Origin: JAYVSZ01 sp043774925
Lineage (GTDB): Bacteria > Pseudomonadota > Gammaproteobacteria > Burkholderiales > Methylophilaceae
NCBI GenBank assembly: GCA_043774925.1
Contig: JAYVSZ010000058.1
Coordinates: forward strand, 1-64,000
Length of the DNA: 64,000 bases
Reading direction: 5' to 3'
Under the pieces are notes generated by a model. That model was given only the letters and a program-made list of their open reading frames with translations, did no database searches and had not been told where the DNA came from. The first letter of the stretch is position 1; each line of letters starts with the position of its first letter. Below, one piece after another: positions 25,495 through 33,011 of the stretch. The position numbers were made by a program, and so were the translations under genes.

Positions 25495-26214
25495 TTATAT
25501 ATTCTCGTGAGCAAACCTATTTTCAAGAAAAGTGCCAAGCAACCACACCATAGAAGCAGGCACAACCCATAGAATTAAGACAAAATATATTGATGGCATA
25601 TCGGGGAGAGACATTAGAATAAGTGCCAAAACAGCTTCACAAAAAACAATAAAAAAAGCATTCCCATGCTCTCTTATATGTTTATATGACTCCATGTATT
25701 GAGCAGCCTCAACAGTGTTATTGCTTCTAGCCTTACTCAGTCGCATATAATAATTGTGTGCAAGTTCACTACGCTTAATCAGAGAAAAAACTAGCAATAT
25801 AAACTGATTAATTATTATTAATGCAAAGGCAGTAACTGCTAAGACTTCGTCAATATATACTGGCGATTTTATGCATCTATAATATATTCCGATAGCAACC
25901 ACAGCCATTAAAGAACAGACTAAAGAATAGACAAAAACTCTTAAATTATTACTACAAAAAAGTACACCTCGAGCTGCATGTATAACAAGTATTGGAGCAC
26001 TTGCCACATAGCAATAAGCGAAACCTAAAGATATCAGCAACCAAATTTTCTCTCCGTCTAGTTTCGATGCATTCGTTACTCCTGGCAGAATAAGGTCTTC
26101 AAACATTGAAGGTTCAGCGGTGTTTAAAAATAAAATTATTACTGCCCCCACTACTGTGCCCACTAAGTAACGAATAAAATAAAATTCCCACCATCTATTA
26201 TTTGTTACGCTCAT
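25495..26214 (-). CDS. orphan multi-pass membrane protein
   Basis: A 239-residue protein with about six hydrophobic segments (near residues 13-32, 55-75, 90-112, 122-145, 188-205 and 208-225) and no recognisable motif. A Cys lies in most of the membrane segments. The gene is clearly more AT-rich than its neighbours and starts 30 bases upstream of the ydbL-like gene, with a REP-like repeat just past its stop. It may be a horizontally acquired single gene. Function unknown. Confidence 0.7.
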   Translation of the reverse strand: MSVTNNRWWEFYFIRYLVGTVVGAVIILFLNTAEPSMFEDLILPGVTNASKLDGEKIWLLISLGFAYCYVASAPILVIHAARGVLFCSNNLRVFVYSLVCSLMAVVAIGIYYRCIKSPVYIDEVLAVTAFALIIINQFILLVFSLIKRSELAHNYYMRLSKARSNNTVEAAQYMESYKHIREHGNAFFIVFCEAVLALILMSLPDMPSIYFVLILWVVPASMVWLLGTFLENRFAHENI

Positions 26215-26244
26215 CCTTGCCCCCGAATTAAACTTTATGATTAC

Positions 26245-26664
26245 TTACTTTTTCACCCAACCATCTTTGCCTTGATACCACCAGCCCGTTTGCGCTTTGT
26301 CTATCCAGCGACCTGCAAAAGTATCGCGAATGCCGCCTTCCCACTCGGGATGTTTATTGGCGCTGGCGATTTCTTTATACAGCGCGCTTCTGTCTGCATT
26401 CTCGGCCGCCACCAAGCTATTAATACCGCCACGATCTTTTAGCGGCACAGCTGTTGCATCATGCACGGCAATTGCACCATCTTTTGTGAGCCCAATCGCG
26501 CCGCTATTGTAATGCGCTGCCAATTGGCTGTGACGCGCTTGCATGCTGGCTTTGAGCGCGTTAATGGCGGGTGTGTTGATTTCTAAATCTGGCGCGGCAT
26601 TTGCCCAATTGGCAGCAAATAAGCCTAACAGCACAAACATAAAACTAATCATCATTTTTTTCAT
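26245..26664 (-). CDS. ydbL: YdbL-like periplasmic protein (DUF1318)
   Basis: A 139-residue exported protein: signal peptide ending at ANWANAAPD (cleavage near residue 23), then a helical domain with KASMQARHSQLAAHYNSGAIGLTKDG and the terminal WIDKAQTGWWYQGKDGWVKK, which matches the DUF1318/YdbL pattern. In E. coli, ydbH-ynbE-ydbL work together in lipid transport between the membranes, YdbL modulating the YdbH-YnbE bridge. The same order is seen here on the minus strand. The symbol is given by synteny and family. Confidence 0.8.
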   Translation of the reverse strand: MKKMMISFMFVLLGLFAANWANAAPDLEINTPAINALKASMQARHSQLAAHYNSGAIGLTKDGAIAVHDATAVPLKDRGGINSLVAAENADRSALYKEIASANKHPEWEGGIRDTFAGRWIDKAQTGWWYQGKDGWVKK

Positions 26665-26740
26665 TTTGTTTCCTTTTTAAGCAAAACTTAATTCATTTTT
26701 TTCCGTCATTTTGAGACAATATATTATGGTTGTTAGCCAA

Positions 26741-26956
26741 TTATTTAGCTTCTGGCACGGGCGTTGCTGCGGGCGCTGCAGCAGGCGCACCATCTTTTGG
26801 CGCATTGTCTTTATTTTGGCCATTTTTAAGTTGCCAAACATCGTCAATAATCTTATCTGCCGCCTTATCTGCCGCTGCTGCAGGAAAGTAAATGTTAATC
26901 GTCACGCAAGCCGCCAGCAGACTGGCTAATGCTAAAGTTGGTATGTTTTTTTTCAT
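26741..26956 (-). CDS. ynbE: small YnbE-like outer-membrane lipoprotein
   Basis: A 71-residue lipoprotein. The signal peptide ends at a lipobox, LLAAC (Cys 17), directly followed by VTINIYFPAAAADKAADKII, a short amphipathic stretch of the kind found in YnbE-like lipoproteins and at the start of some DUF1318 proteins. The tail is Ala/Pro-rich and probably disordered. It sits ten bases after the YdbH-like gene and before the YdbL-like gene, the position of ynbE in E. coli. Low direct similarity makes the symbol provisional. Confidence 0.72.
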   Translation of the reverse strand: MKKNIPTLALASLLAACVTINIYFPAAAADKAADKIIDDVWQLKNGQNKDNAPKDGAPAAAPAATPVPEAK

Positions 26957-26965
26957 GCTTTTTCC

Positions 26966-28738
26966 TTATTTGACTATCGCCTTCGTATTACTGTCGGTAA
27001 TTCGCTTCATTCTACCCAATAAATCGTTCAAACTAACGTATTTTGTGTAGCCATTAACCGCAACCGCGGGAATGCCTTTACCTTTAACGATGATGAAACC
27101 ACTTGGGGTTGACTCAACGCCGCCCATTTCGCAAATATCTTCGCGCAATTTGCAACTTAGGCCGATTTTTTCGTAATTAAATTCTTTAAAAAAGCGCAAA
27201 AATGTGCGCTGCAAGGCCGCCGCTGTGCCCTCGCCGCCCAAAGCGGTAATATTCTCTACCGCGCGTTGCGATACTTTTTTAACATGCTTGCCATCCATGG
27301 TTTGAATGTTAGCATCCATGCGCACGGGCTTCCAATTTTCTAGCTGCAAATCCGTCACTTTGCCCTCCAGTTTGCCCTCAATCGCGCCAAAGTTAAAGGT
27401 GCGCGTTAAATCGCCTAAATCAATATCGCGCATATCGAGGTTAGCGTAAAGCCGCGGCACGGTGCCAAGCGGGTCGTCAATACGCAAATTGCTCAGACTC
27501 ACACTACCTTTAAACGCGTTAAACTGCATCGCGCCATCCATATTAAGCTGCTTGTTGGCGTAAGTAATGAGCGGGATTTGGCCGTCAATCTTACCTTTCA
27601 TCTCTGGCCAGCCAAGCGCTTTGCTAAACTCGTTCATGGTAATAGGCTGCAAATCCATGCGCAAATGCCACACCCAATTTTCGCCCAGCCAAGCGGCAGA
27701 AACGTCCTGAAACTTCAGTGCGCCATCAAGTACAGGCAAAGTGAGCTCCGGCGCGGTGAGTGCGTAGCGGTTCACTTCTGCGTTTAATTTGGTTTCGGCC
27801 AGCGGCATATTCAGTAAATAGCCGCTTTGGTAGGCCAGCGTAATGTTTTTGGCGTCGTCGTAGCTCCAAGGAATGTGCGCATTCACATGGCTGAAAGCGA
27901 ATTTATTGTTTTTATCCTGAATATTCGCGTCTATCAAGTTCAGTTCAAAACTGGTTGGCTGCAAATTTTTAACCTCAAATTGCCAACTCGCTTTGCCCGA
28001 AACCTCTAAATTTCCAAACGCAGATTTTTCTAACGCGGGTTTTAAAATAACTGCATAAAGTCCTGAAAAATCAACATCTTGTGCATTAACTTTTACGTTT
28101 TCAAGCACTTTGGTTTGCGTATTTATTTGCGCAGTCGCGCTCATATTACCCACTTCGTTGACTAATAAATTGGCGTTGAGAATATTGAGCGTGGGCGCTT
28201 TAAACGTGCCGCCAATGGCAAAGCTATTGCCCGCCTTGCCAAAATAATAAGGCTGCCAAAACAGTTCACCCTCGGTCCAATTAAATACGCCGCTCCAATG
28301 CCAAGTATCCGCCTGCTTCTTGGCTGCTAGCACAATTTTTCCTGTCAGCCGCTCGCCAGCATGCAAGCCAGCTTCATCAGTAAAACTAGCGTGATTAAAA
28401 TCAATATTGGCGGCAAAATCGTTGGGGTAAGTAACAAAATGGATGGAAAACGGCGCGCTGATTGGCTTGGAGAGGACATTGCCATTTAAGCAATCAATCT
28501 CACCAATGTGGTCTGTTTTAAATTTTCCGCATTGCAAATCGAATGGAATAAACGCTTTTTCGTTGGTCGGCTTTACCTCGCCTAGCAGCTTAAGCGTTGG
28601 GTCTGCGCCTTTTAAATCCACCTGAAACTTAGCATTTTTAAGCTGCCCAGCGGGCGCATCCACGGAATCGACCGAAATGTGGATGCTGGAAATGGCATGG
28701 GCGGGCGAGCTAAACAGCACACACAGCAAATACGTCAT
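26966..28738 (-). CDS. ydbH: YdbH-like AsmA-family intermembrane lipid-transport protein
   Basis: A protein of 590 residues rich in beta strands, built like YdbH: alternating strands throughout and a conserved C-terminal part (YDBH-type) including ITALGGEGTAAALQRTFLRFFKEFNYEKIG. It would span the periplasm as a groove, with the YnbE-like lipoprotein at its outer end. The frame extends to an ATG at 28801, but that 21-residue extension is encoded by a dispersed repeat (28733-28818). The ATG at 28738, inside the repeat's left arm, gives a short signal-like start (MTYLLCVLFSSPAHA). Its n-region lacks a positive charge, so the start remains open. Confidence 0.8.
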   Translation of the reverse strand: MTYLLCVLFSSPAHAISSIHISVDSVDAPAGQLKNAKFQVDLKGADPTLKLLGEVKPTNEKAFIPFDLQCGKFKTDHIGEIDCLNGNVLSKPISAPFSIHFVTYPNDFAANIDFNHASFTDEAGLHAGERLTGKIVLAAKKQADTWHWSGVFNWTEGELFWQPYYFGKAGNSFAIGGTFKAPTLNILNANLLVNEVGNMSATAQINTQTKVLENVKVNAQDVDFSGLYAVILKPALEKSAFGNLEVSGKASWQFEVKNLQPTSFELNLIDANIQDKNNKFAFSHVNAHIPWSYDDAKNITLAYQSGYLLNMPLAETKLNAEVNRYALTAPELTLPVLDGALKFQDVSAAWLGENWVWHLRMDLQPITMNEFSKALGWPEMKGKIDGQIPLITYANKQLNMDGAMQFNAFKGSVSLSNLRIDDPLGTVPRLYANLDMRDIDLGDLTRTFNFGAIEGKLEGKVTDLQLENWKPVRMDANIQTMDGKHVKKVSQRAVENITALGGEGTAAALQRTFLRFFKEFNYEKIGLSCKLREDICEMGGVESTPSGFIIVKGKGIPAVAVNGYTKYVSLNDLLGRMKRITDSNTKAIVK

Positions 28739-28818
28739 TCTGAGCGCAGTGAAGAATCCAGAAAAAAGCTCGGTAAAATAACTAAATTTTGGATTCTTCA
28801 CTGCGTTCAGAATGACGG
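28733..28818. repeat. dispersed inverted repeat overlapping the ydbH start
   Basis: Arms CGTCATTCTGAGCGCAGTGA then AGAATCCA (28733-28760) and TGGATTCTTCACTGCGTTCA then GAATGACG (28790-28817) are inverted with one mismatch in 28. The element occupies the cysM-ydbH gap, and its left arm contains the candidate ydbH ATG on the minus strand. Confidence 0.9.
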
Positions 28819-28819
28819 C

Positions 28820-29716
28820 TCAGCTCGGAAATACGCCAGTAGATAAGTATCTGTCGCCGCGGTCGCAGACAATCGAAACAATCACCGCATTTTCTACTTT
28901 TTTGCTCAGCTGAAGCGCCGCGTAAAGCCCACCACCGCTGGAGATGCCAGCAAAAATGCCTTCTTCTGTCGCCAGCTTACGCGTCATGTTTTCTGCATTT
29001 TTTTGGCTCACATAAATCAGCTCATCCACGCGTTTTGCATCGTAAATTTTCGGTAAATACTCTTGTGGCCATTTGCGAATACCTGGAATCTGCGCGCCTT
29101 CTTCTGGCTGAACGCCGATGATTTTAATGTTTGGGTTTTGCTCTTTCAAAAAGCGCGAAACGCCCATAATCGTGCCTGTGGTGCCCATGCTGGCCACAAA
29201 ATGCGTAATTTTTCCGCCCGTATCGCGCCAAATTTCTGGCCCAGTGCCCTCGTAATGCGCCAGCGGATTATCTTGGTTGCCAAACTGATCCAGCACGATG
29301 CCTTCGCCTTCTGCTTGCAGCTTTAGCGCCACATCACGCGCAAGTTCCATGCTGCCATCTTTCGGCGTCAATACAAGCTCTGCGCCATAAGCTTTCATGC
29401 TTTGGCGGCGCTCCACGCTTTGATTTTCTGGCATCACCAGCACCATTTTATAGCCGCGCATCGCCGCCACCATGGCCAGCGCAATGCCCGTATTGCCGCT
29501 GGTGGCCTCAATTAAAGTATCGCCAGGTTTAATCTCGCCGCGCGCCTCTGCGCGTGTAATCATGCTGTGCGCAGGCCTATCTTTAACCGAGCCGGCAGGA
29601 TTATTGCCTTCTAATTTAAGCAAAATCGTATTCGACGTTTCGCCTTGCATACGTTGAAGCACCACCAGTGGCGTGTTACCAATAAAATCATCTAAAGTTT
29701 TCTTGTTCATAGACAA
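28820..29716 (-). CDS. cysM: cysteine synthase B (O-acetylserine sulfhydrylase)
   Basis: A 298-residue PLP enzyme that makes cysteine from O-acetylserine and sulfide or thiosulfate. The PLP-lysine motif is LEGNNPAGSVKDRPA near residues 34-48, with EATSGNTGIALAM near 68 and GTTGTIMGVSRFLKE near 173. The NNPAGSVKDRP wording and length fit CysM better than CysK. The in-frame ATGs at 29716 and 29710 differ by two residues. Transcription would continue into the repeat and then ydbH. Confidence 0.93.
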   Translation of the reverse strand: MSMNKKTLDDFIGNTPLVVLQRMQGETSNTILLKLEGNNPAGSVKDRPAHSMITRAEARGEIKPGDTLIEATSGNTGIALAMVAAMRGYKMVLVMPENQSVERRQSMKAYGAELVLTPKDGSMELARDVALKLQAEGEGIVLDQFGNQDNPLAHYEGTGPEIWRDTGGKITHFVASMGTTGTIMGVSRFLKEQNPNIKIIGVQPEEGAQIPGIRKWPQEYLPKIYDAKRVDELIYVSQKNAENMTRKLATEEGIFAGISSGGGLYAALQLSKKVENAVIVSIVCDRGDRYLSTGVFPS

Positions 29717-29762
29717 GATTATAATTCAACAGTAGGAAGTGTGTTGCTTATGAAGTGGTTAA

Positions 29763-30434
29763 TTAGAGCGATTGCTGCTCCTTTTCCAAGATGCTGCCAA
29801 AATCTGCCAACTCTTTACGGTTTAAGTCCGAAACCGCGAGATAGTGCAGATCGGCCGACTGCCATGCAATAACGTTATACCCTTCCAAACTTTTCCAATT
29901 GGCTGGAAATCGCCGGAAAAAATCCGGTTTTAGCACATACACATCAATTTCATGTTGGCGACGAGTATATACCGCTACCGCTACGGCTTCGGCACCGACG
30001 AATCCACGTCTGCCACCCGCCAACGGAAAGCCTTGCTCGCCCAAGTCGACAATCTGCGGCGAGTAGCCCAATTGATTACTCAACCAAGGCTTAACCGTGT
30101 GCATACTGGAGGAGCGCACTTCAAGCGTATTCTGCGCTACCACCGCATGAGCGTGATCAGAAAACAACGCCAAAGCCATCGCATGTTGAGATTGCTCCAT
30201 AACCATCCATTGCCAGGTCAGCAGCGTCGCTACCAACGCTCCAGTGAGAAAGCCAAAAGTCATACGCGGAAAAGCATACGAAAGCGCATTAAAACTGGAA
30301 AATAGCGATTGTCTTGGATGACTCTTTTCCAGTTGCTGCATAATACTTTGCCTCAGGTTTTCTGGCGCAGTATATCGCTCGCCATACTGTTGTAATAACC
30401 CATGCACTTGTAAATCCTCTGGTAACTCTCTCAT
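29763..30434 (-). CDS. membrane-anchored anti-sigma factor
   Basis: A 223-residue single-pass protein overlapping the ECF sigma gene by four bases, the usual arrangement of a sigma/anti-sigma pair. Residues 1-55 form a helical cytoplasmic part (MRELPEDLQVHGLLQQYGERY...), a membrane span lies at about 57-78, and a periplasmic domain of about 145 residues follows. There is no HxxxCxxC zinc motif, so it is not a ZAS-type anti-sigma. Signal sensing through the periplasmic domain is inferred. Confidence 0.8.
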   Translation of the reverse strand: MRELPEDLQVHGLLQQYGERYTAPENLRQSIMQQLEKSHPRQSLFSSFNALSYAFPRMTFGFLTGALVATLLTWQWMVMEQSQHAMALALFSDHAHAVVAQNTLEVRSSSMHTVKPWLSNQLGYSPQIVDLGEQGFPLAGGRRGFVGAEAVAVAVYTRRQHEIDVYVLKPDFFRRFPANWKSLEGYNVIAWQSADLHYLAVSDLNRKELADFGSILEKEQQSL

Positions 30435-30976
30435 ACCGTTTCCTCTTCGTTAAGCGCCATAAACGCTTTCCTGAACTGCTGTCTGGCGCGCGCAAGCCGC
30501 GACATCACTGTCCCCACTGGCACTTCCGTCACCATAGCAATCCTCTCGTAAGGCATTTCTTCCATTTCGCGCAAAATAAGCACTTCTCGAAAAACCACCG
30601 GCAATTGCTTTAGCGCTTGGTTGACCCGCACACGATTATTGCTGCGTATTAATTCCTGCTCAGGAATCGGTCCACCCGCGCCCAGTACTTCCAATTCGTT
30701 TTCTTGATGCACGATTTCCGTAATATCCAGATTGCCGTACTGGCTACTGCGTTCTGCCAAGCCATTCATGCACACATTGCGCACAATGCCAAGAAACCAG
30801 GCTTTGGCATCATCCCCGCGCAGACTGTCCAAATAGGTCAAAGCGCGTAATGACGCGATTTGCACGGCATCTTGTGCGTCCGCATCGTTGCCCATAAGCC
30901 AGCGCGCCAAATGGTAGGCTGCGTCGAGATGCTTTAACACCATTACTTCAAATTTTTTAGTTTTATTCCCGAACAC
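30431..30976 (-). CDS. ECF-type RNA polymerase sigma factor
   Basis: A group-4 sigma factor with region 2 (LDAAYHLARWLMGNDADAQD, DDAKAWFLGIVRNVCMNGL) and region 4 (LPVVFREVLILREMEEMPYE, VPVGTVMSRLARARQQFRK). The open frame runs to 31078, but residues before FEVMVLKHLDAAYH look unlike the family. The GTG at 30976, with AAAGG about ten bases upstream, gives 181 residues and is preferred. It overlaps its anti-sigma gene and is divergent from a metallophosphoesterase/cupredoxin pair, its likely targets. Confidence 0.88.
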   Translation of the reverse strand: MFGNKTKKFEVMVLKHLDAAYHLARWLMGNDADAQDAVQIASLRALTYLDSLRGDDAKAWFLGIVRNVCMNGLAERSSQYGNLDITEIVHQENELEVLGAGGPIPEQELIRSNNRVRVNQALKQLPVVFREVLILREMEEMPYERIAMVTEVPVGTVMSRLARARQQFRKAFMALNEEETV

Positions 30977-31035
30977 TAATGCGCAACCTTTAAATGCAAA
31001 TGCCAATTTTAATTTATACCTGATTAAGGTTACTT

Positions 31036-31074
31036 TTATTCCCATATTAAAAAATATTTTTTTAACGGGAATAA
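31036..31074. promoter_or_regulatory. inverted GGGAATAA elements in the divergent sigma/metallophosphoesterase promoter region
   Basis: TTATTCCC at 31036-31043 and GGGAATAA at 31067-31074 are exact reverse complements pointing outward, one toward the sigma gene and one toward the metallophosphoesterase gene. A third copy (TTATTCCC, 30963-30970) is at the start of the sigma gene. GGAATAA resembles the GGAA-type -35 elements used by ECF sigma factors, so these may be autoregulated promoters (inference). Confidence 0.45.
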
Positions 31075-31128
31075 TCAAGCTAACTAACTGGTAACTGCTA
31101 TGTAAACACCATTTTTCTGGAGATAGCC

Positions 31129-32040
31129 GTGGATCATAATATACATCGTCGTAGTTTTCTTAAACTGGCCGGCTTAGGTGTGGGTGTTGTGTTTGCTTCC
31201 CGCCTAGGCGTGCAAAGCAACAGCGCAATGGCGGGCGAAGTGGCCGTCGAAGATTTCTTTTTTGTGCAAATGTCCGATACGCACTGGGGTTTTAGTGGCG
31301 AAAAGGTCAATCCAGATGCCGCCGTAACATTGAAAAAAGCCGTTGCTGCCGTCAATGCGCTGGAACAAGCACCGGATTTCATTTTTTTTACCGGTGACTT
31401 AACCCACACCACTGACGACCCCAAGGAGCGCCGCCGCCGTTTGGCCGAATTCAAGGACATCGTCAGCCAATTGAAAGTGAAGGACGTACGATTTACCCCA
31501 GGCGAACACGATGCCTCGCTGGACTGGGGCGAGGCTTACAAGGAATTCTTTGGTGAAACGCATTATACTTTTGTGCACAAAGGCATCACTTTTATTGTGT
31601 TGGATAACGTCTCTGACCCTACCGCCGCCATTGGCCAAAACCAGCTCGATTGGATCAAAACCACGTTGCAAGGCCTGAACAAGGATCAGCCCATTGTGGT
31701 GTTCACCCATCGCCCACTGTTTGACCTTTACCCGCAATGGGATTGGGCAACTAAAGATGGGGCCGCCGCAATTGACTTGCTGATGCCATTTAACAACGTC
31801 ACGGTGTTTTATGGCCACATCCATCAGGAGAATTTCCACATGACTGGCCATATTTCGCATCATTCTGCCAAATCACTAATTTTTCCGTTGCCAGCACCAG
31901 GCTCGCAACCCAAGCGCGCGCCGATTCCGTGGGATGCAACCAATCCCTACAAAGGCATGGGCTTCCGCGAGGTGAAAACAGACACAAAAGTGGCAGAGTT
32001 CACAACTAACGAATTCCCCGTCGTGAAAGATAAAGCATGA
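31129..32040 (+). CDS. Tat-exported metallophosphoesterase
   Basis: A 303-residue calcineurin-like phosphoesterase. The N-terminus has a twin-arginine signal (HRRSFLKLAGLGVGVVFAS), so it is exported folded to the periplasm. Metal motifs are MSDTH (D50, H52), FTGDLTH (D90, H93), H194 in FTHRP and GHIH (229-232). The usual GNHD/E motif reads GEHD (125-128), Asn replaced by Glu, which could alter metal binding. It overlaps the cupredoxin gene by four bases. The substrate is unknown; cAMP phosphodiesterase-like enzymes share the fold. Confidence 0.87.
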   Translation: MDHNIHRRSFLKLAGLGVGVVFASRLGVQSNSAMAGEVAVEDFFFVQMSDTHWGFSGEKVNPDAAVTLKKAVAAVNALEQAPDFIFFTGDLTHTTDDPKERRRRLAEFKDIVSQLKVKDVRFTPGEHDASLDWGEAYKEFFGETHYTFVHKGITFIVLDNVSDPTAAIGQNQLDWIKTTLQGLNKDQPIVVFTHRPLFDLYPQWDWATKDGAAAIDLLMPFNNVTVFYGHIHQENFHMTGHISHHSAKSLIFPLPAPGSQPKRAPIPWDATNPYKGMGFREVKTDTKVAEFTTNEFPVVKDKA

Positions 32041-32432
32041 ACCCGCTCGTTATACTGGGTGCGGCAATATTGCTGGCGGGAACGCTGGGGATAGGTAGTA
32101 TTTCTGCCGAGCAGCCCACCGCGTCCACAACAAGCACATCCGTCGCCCCTGTTAGTGAACAGGTTATCCAAGTGAATGCACACAAATTTTCATACACCCC
32201 CGCCACAATCACCTTGAAAAAAGGCGTGCCAGTGATTTTGGAATTCACATCGTCGGATGTGGTAATGGGCTTTAACGCGCCCGACCTGAAAGCTCACGCC
32301 GTGATTGTTCCCAGCGTAAAAACGCGCGTGCGTATTGTGCCCGACAAAGAAGGTATATTCACCTTCTTTTGCGATATTTTCTGCGGAGATGGTCACGAGG
32401 ACATGAACGGCACGATTACTGTCACTGCTTAA
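32037..32432 (+). CDS. secreted cupredoxin with CuA-like copper motif
   Basis: A 131-residue protein with a hydrophobic N-terminus (signal or anchor, about residues 4-24) and a single cupredoxin domain. CDIFCGDGHEDM (112-123) matches the CuA motif CxxxCGxxHxxM of cytochrome oxidase subunit II and nitrous oxide reductase. The upstream His ligand, found in the DViH segment of subunit II, is Met 77 here (SSDVVMGFN). It is coupled to the Tat metallophosphoesterase. It may carry electrons or bind copper in the periplasm; no oxidase subunits adjoin it. Confidence 0.85.
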   Translation: MNPLVILGAAILLAGTLGIGSISAEQPTASTTSTSVAPVSEQVIQVNAHKFSYTPATITLKKGVPVILEFTSSDVVMGFNAPDLKAHAVIVPSVKTRVRIVPDKEGIFTFFCDIFCGDGHEDMNGTITVTA

Positions 32433-32462
32433 CAGAATACAACCGCACCAAGCCTGCTTCGA

Positions 32463-32972
32463 TTATTGATTATTCAGTTTGAACAAATAAACCGCGTAAA
32501 CGCCAAAAGTGATAAACGCAATGAGCCCAAGTTGCGGCAGCGTGAGGCCTAAAAACGTCCAGTCAATCGCGGCGCAATCGCCCGTGCCTTTGAATACGAG
32601 CATGAACGCTTTTTTCAGCGGAAAATTCTCGAACATATAATCGAAACCCACGCCGCAATCGGCAATCATCTCGCCTTTATGCGCCTGCAAATACCAATGA
32701 CGAAGCGCCCAGCCAGCACCCACCAGCGCGGCAAGCACTTGCCCCAGCGTGAGTAATTTGGCGAACAAACTGGCGGGCTTAACAAACGCGCCAATTAAAA
32801 ATAATACGCCAAGTACCATAAAGCAGATGCGCTGCGTGATGCACAGCGGGCAGGGTTCTAGCTTATAAACGGTTTGAATGACGAGCGCCAGCGCAACCAA
32901 GCCGAAACTTGCCGCAAAGCCCAGTAGATAGCCGGCTTTACCTTTAAAAAACGCGTGCGAAAACAAGTTCAT
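32463..32972 (-). CDS. dsbB: disulfide bond formation protein B
   Basis: Inner-membrane quinone reductase that reoxidises DsbA. The 169-residue protein has four membrane segments, a first Cys pair in CPLC (after LEP, near residues 38-41) and a second pair in the periplasmic loop (DCGVG and TGDCAA). No dsbA is visible in the window. Confidence 0.93.
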   Translation of the reverse strand: MNLFSHAFFKGKAGYLLGFAASFGLVALALVIQTVYKLEPCPLCITQRICFMVLGVLFLIGAFVKPASLFAKLLTLGQVLAALVGAGWALRHWYLQAHKGEMIADCGVGFDYMFENFPLKKAFMLVFKGTGDCAAIDWTFLGLTLPQLGLIAFITFGVYAVYLFKLNNQ

Positions 32973-33011
32973 GCTTTTTCCTTATTCTATTAAGTCAAAT
33001 TGTAATGGATA

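Noticed and set aside
31399..31863. 154-codon minus-strand frame opposite the metallophosphoesterase
   Set aside because: The plus strand has all the metal motifs and a Tat signal; the antisense frame has no recognisable feature.
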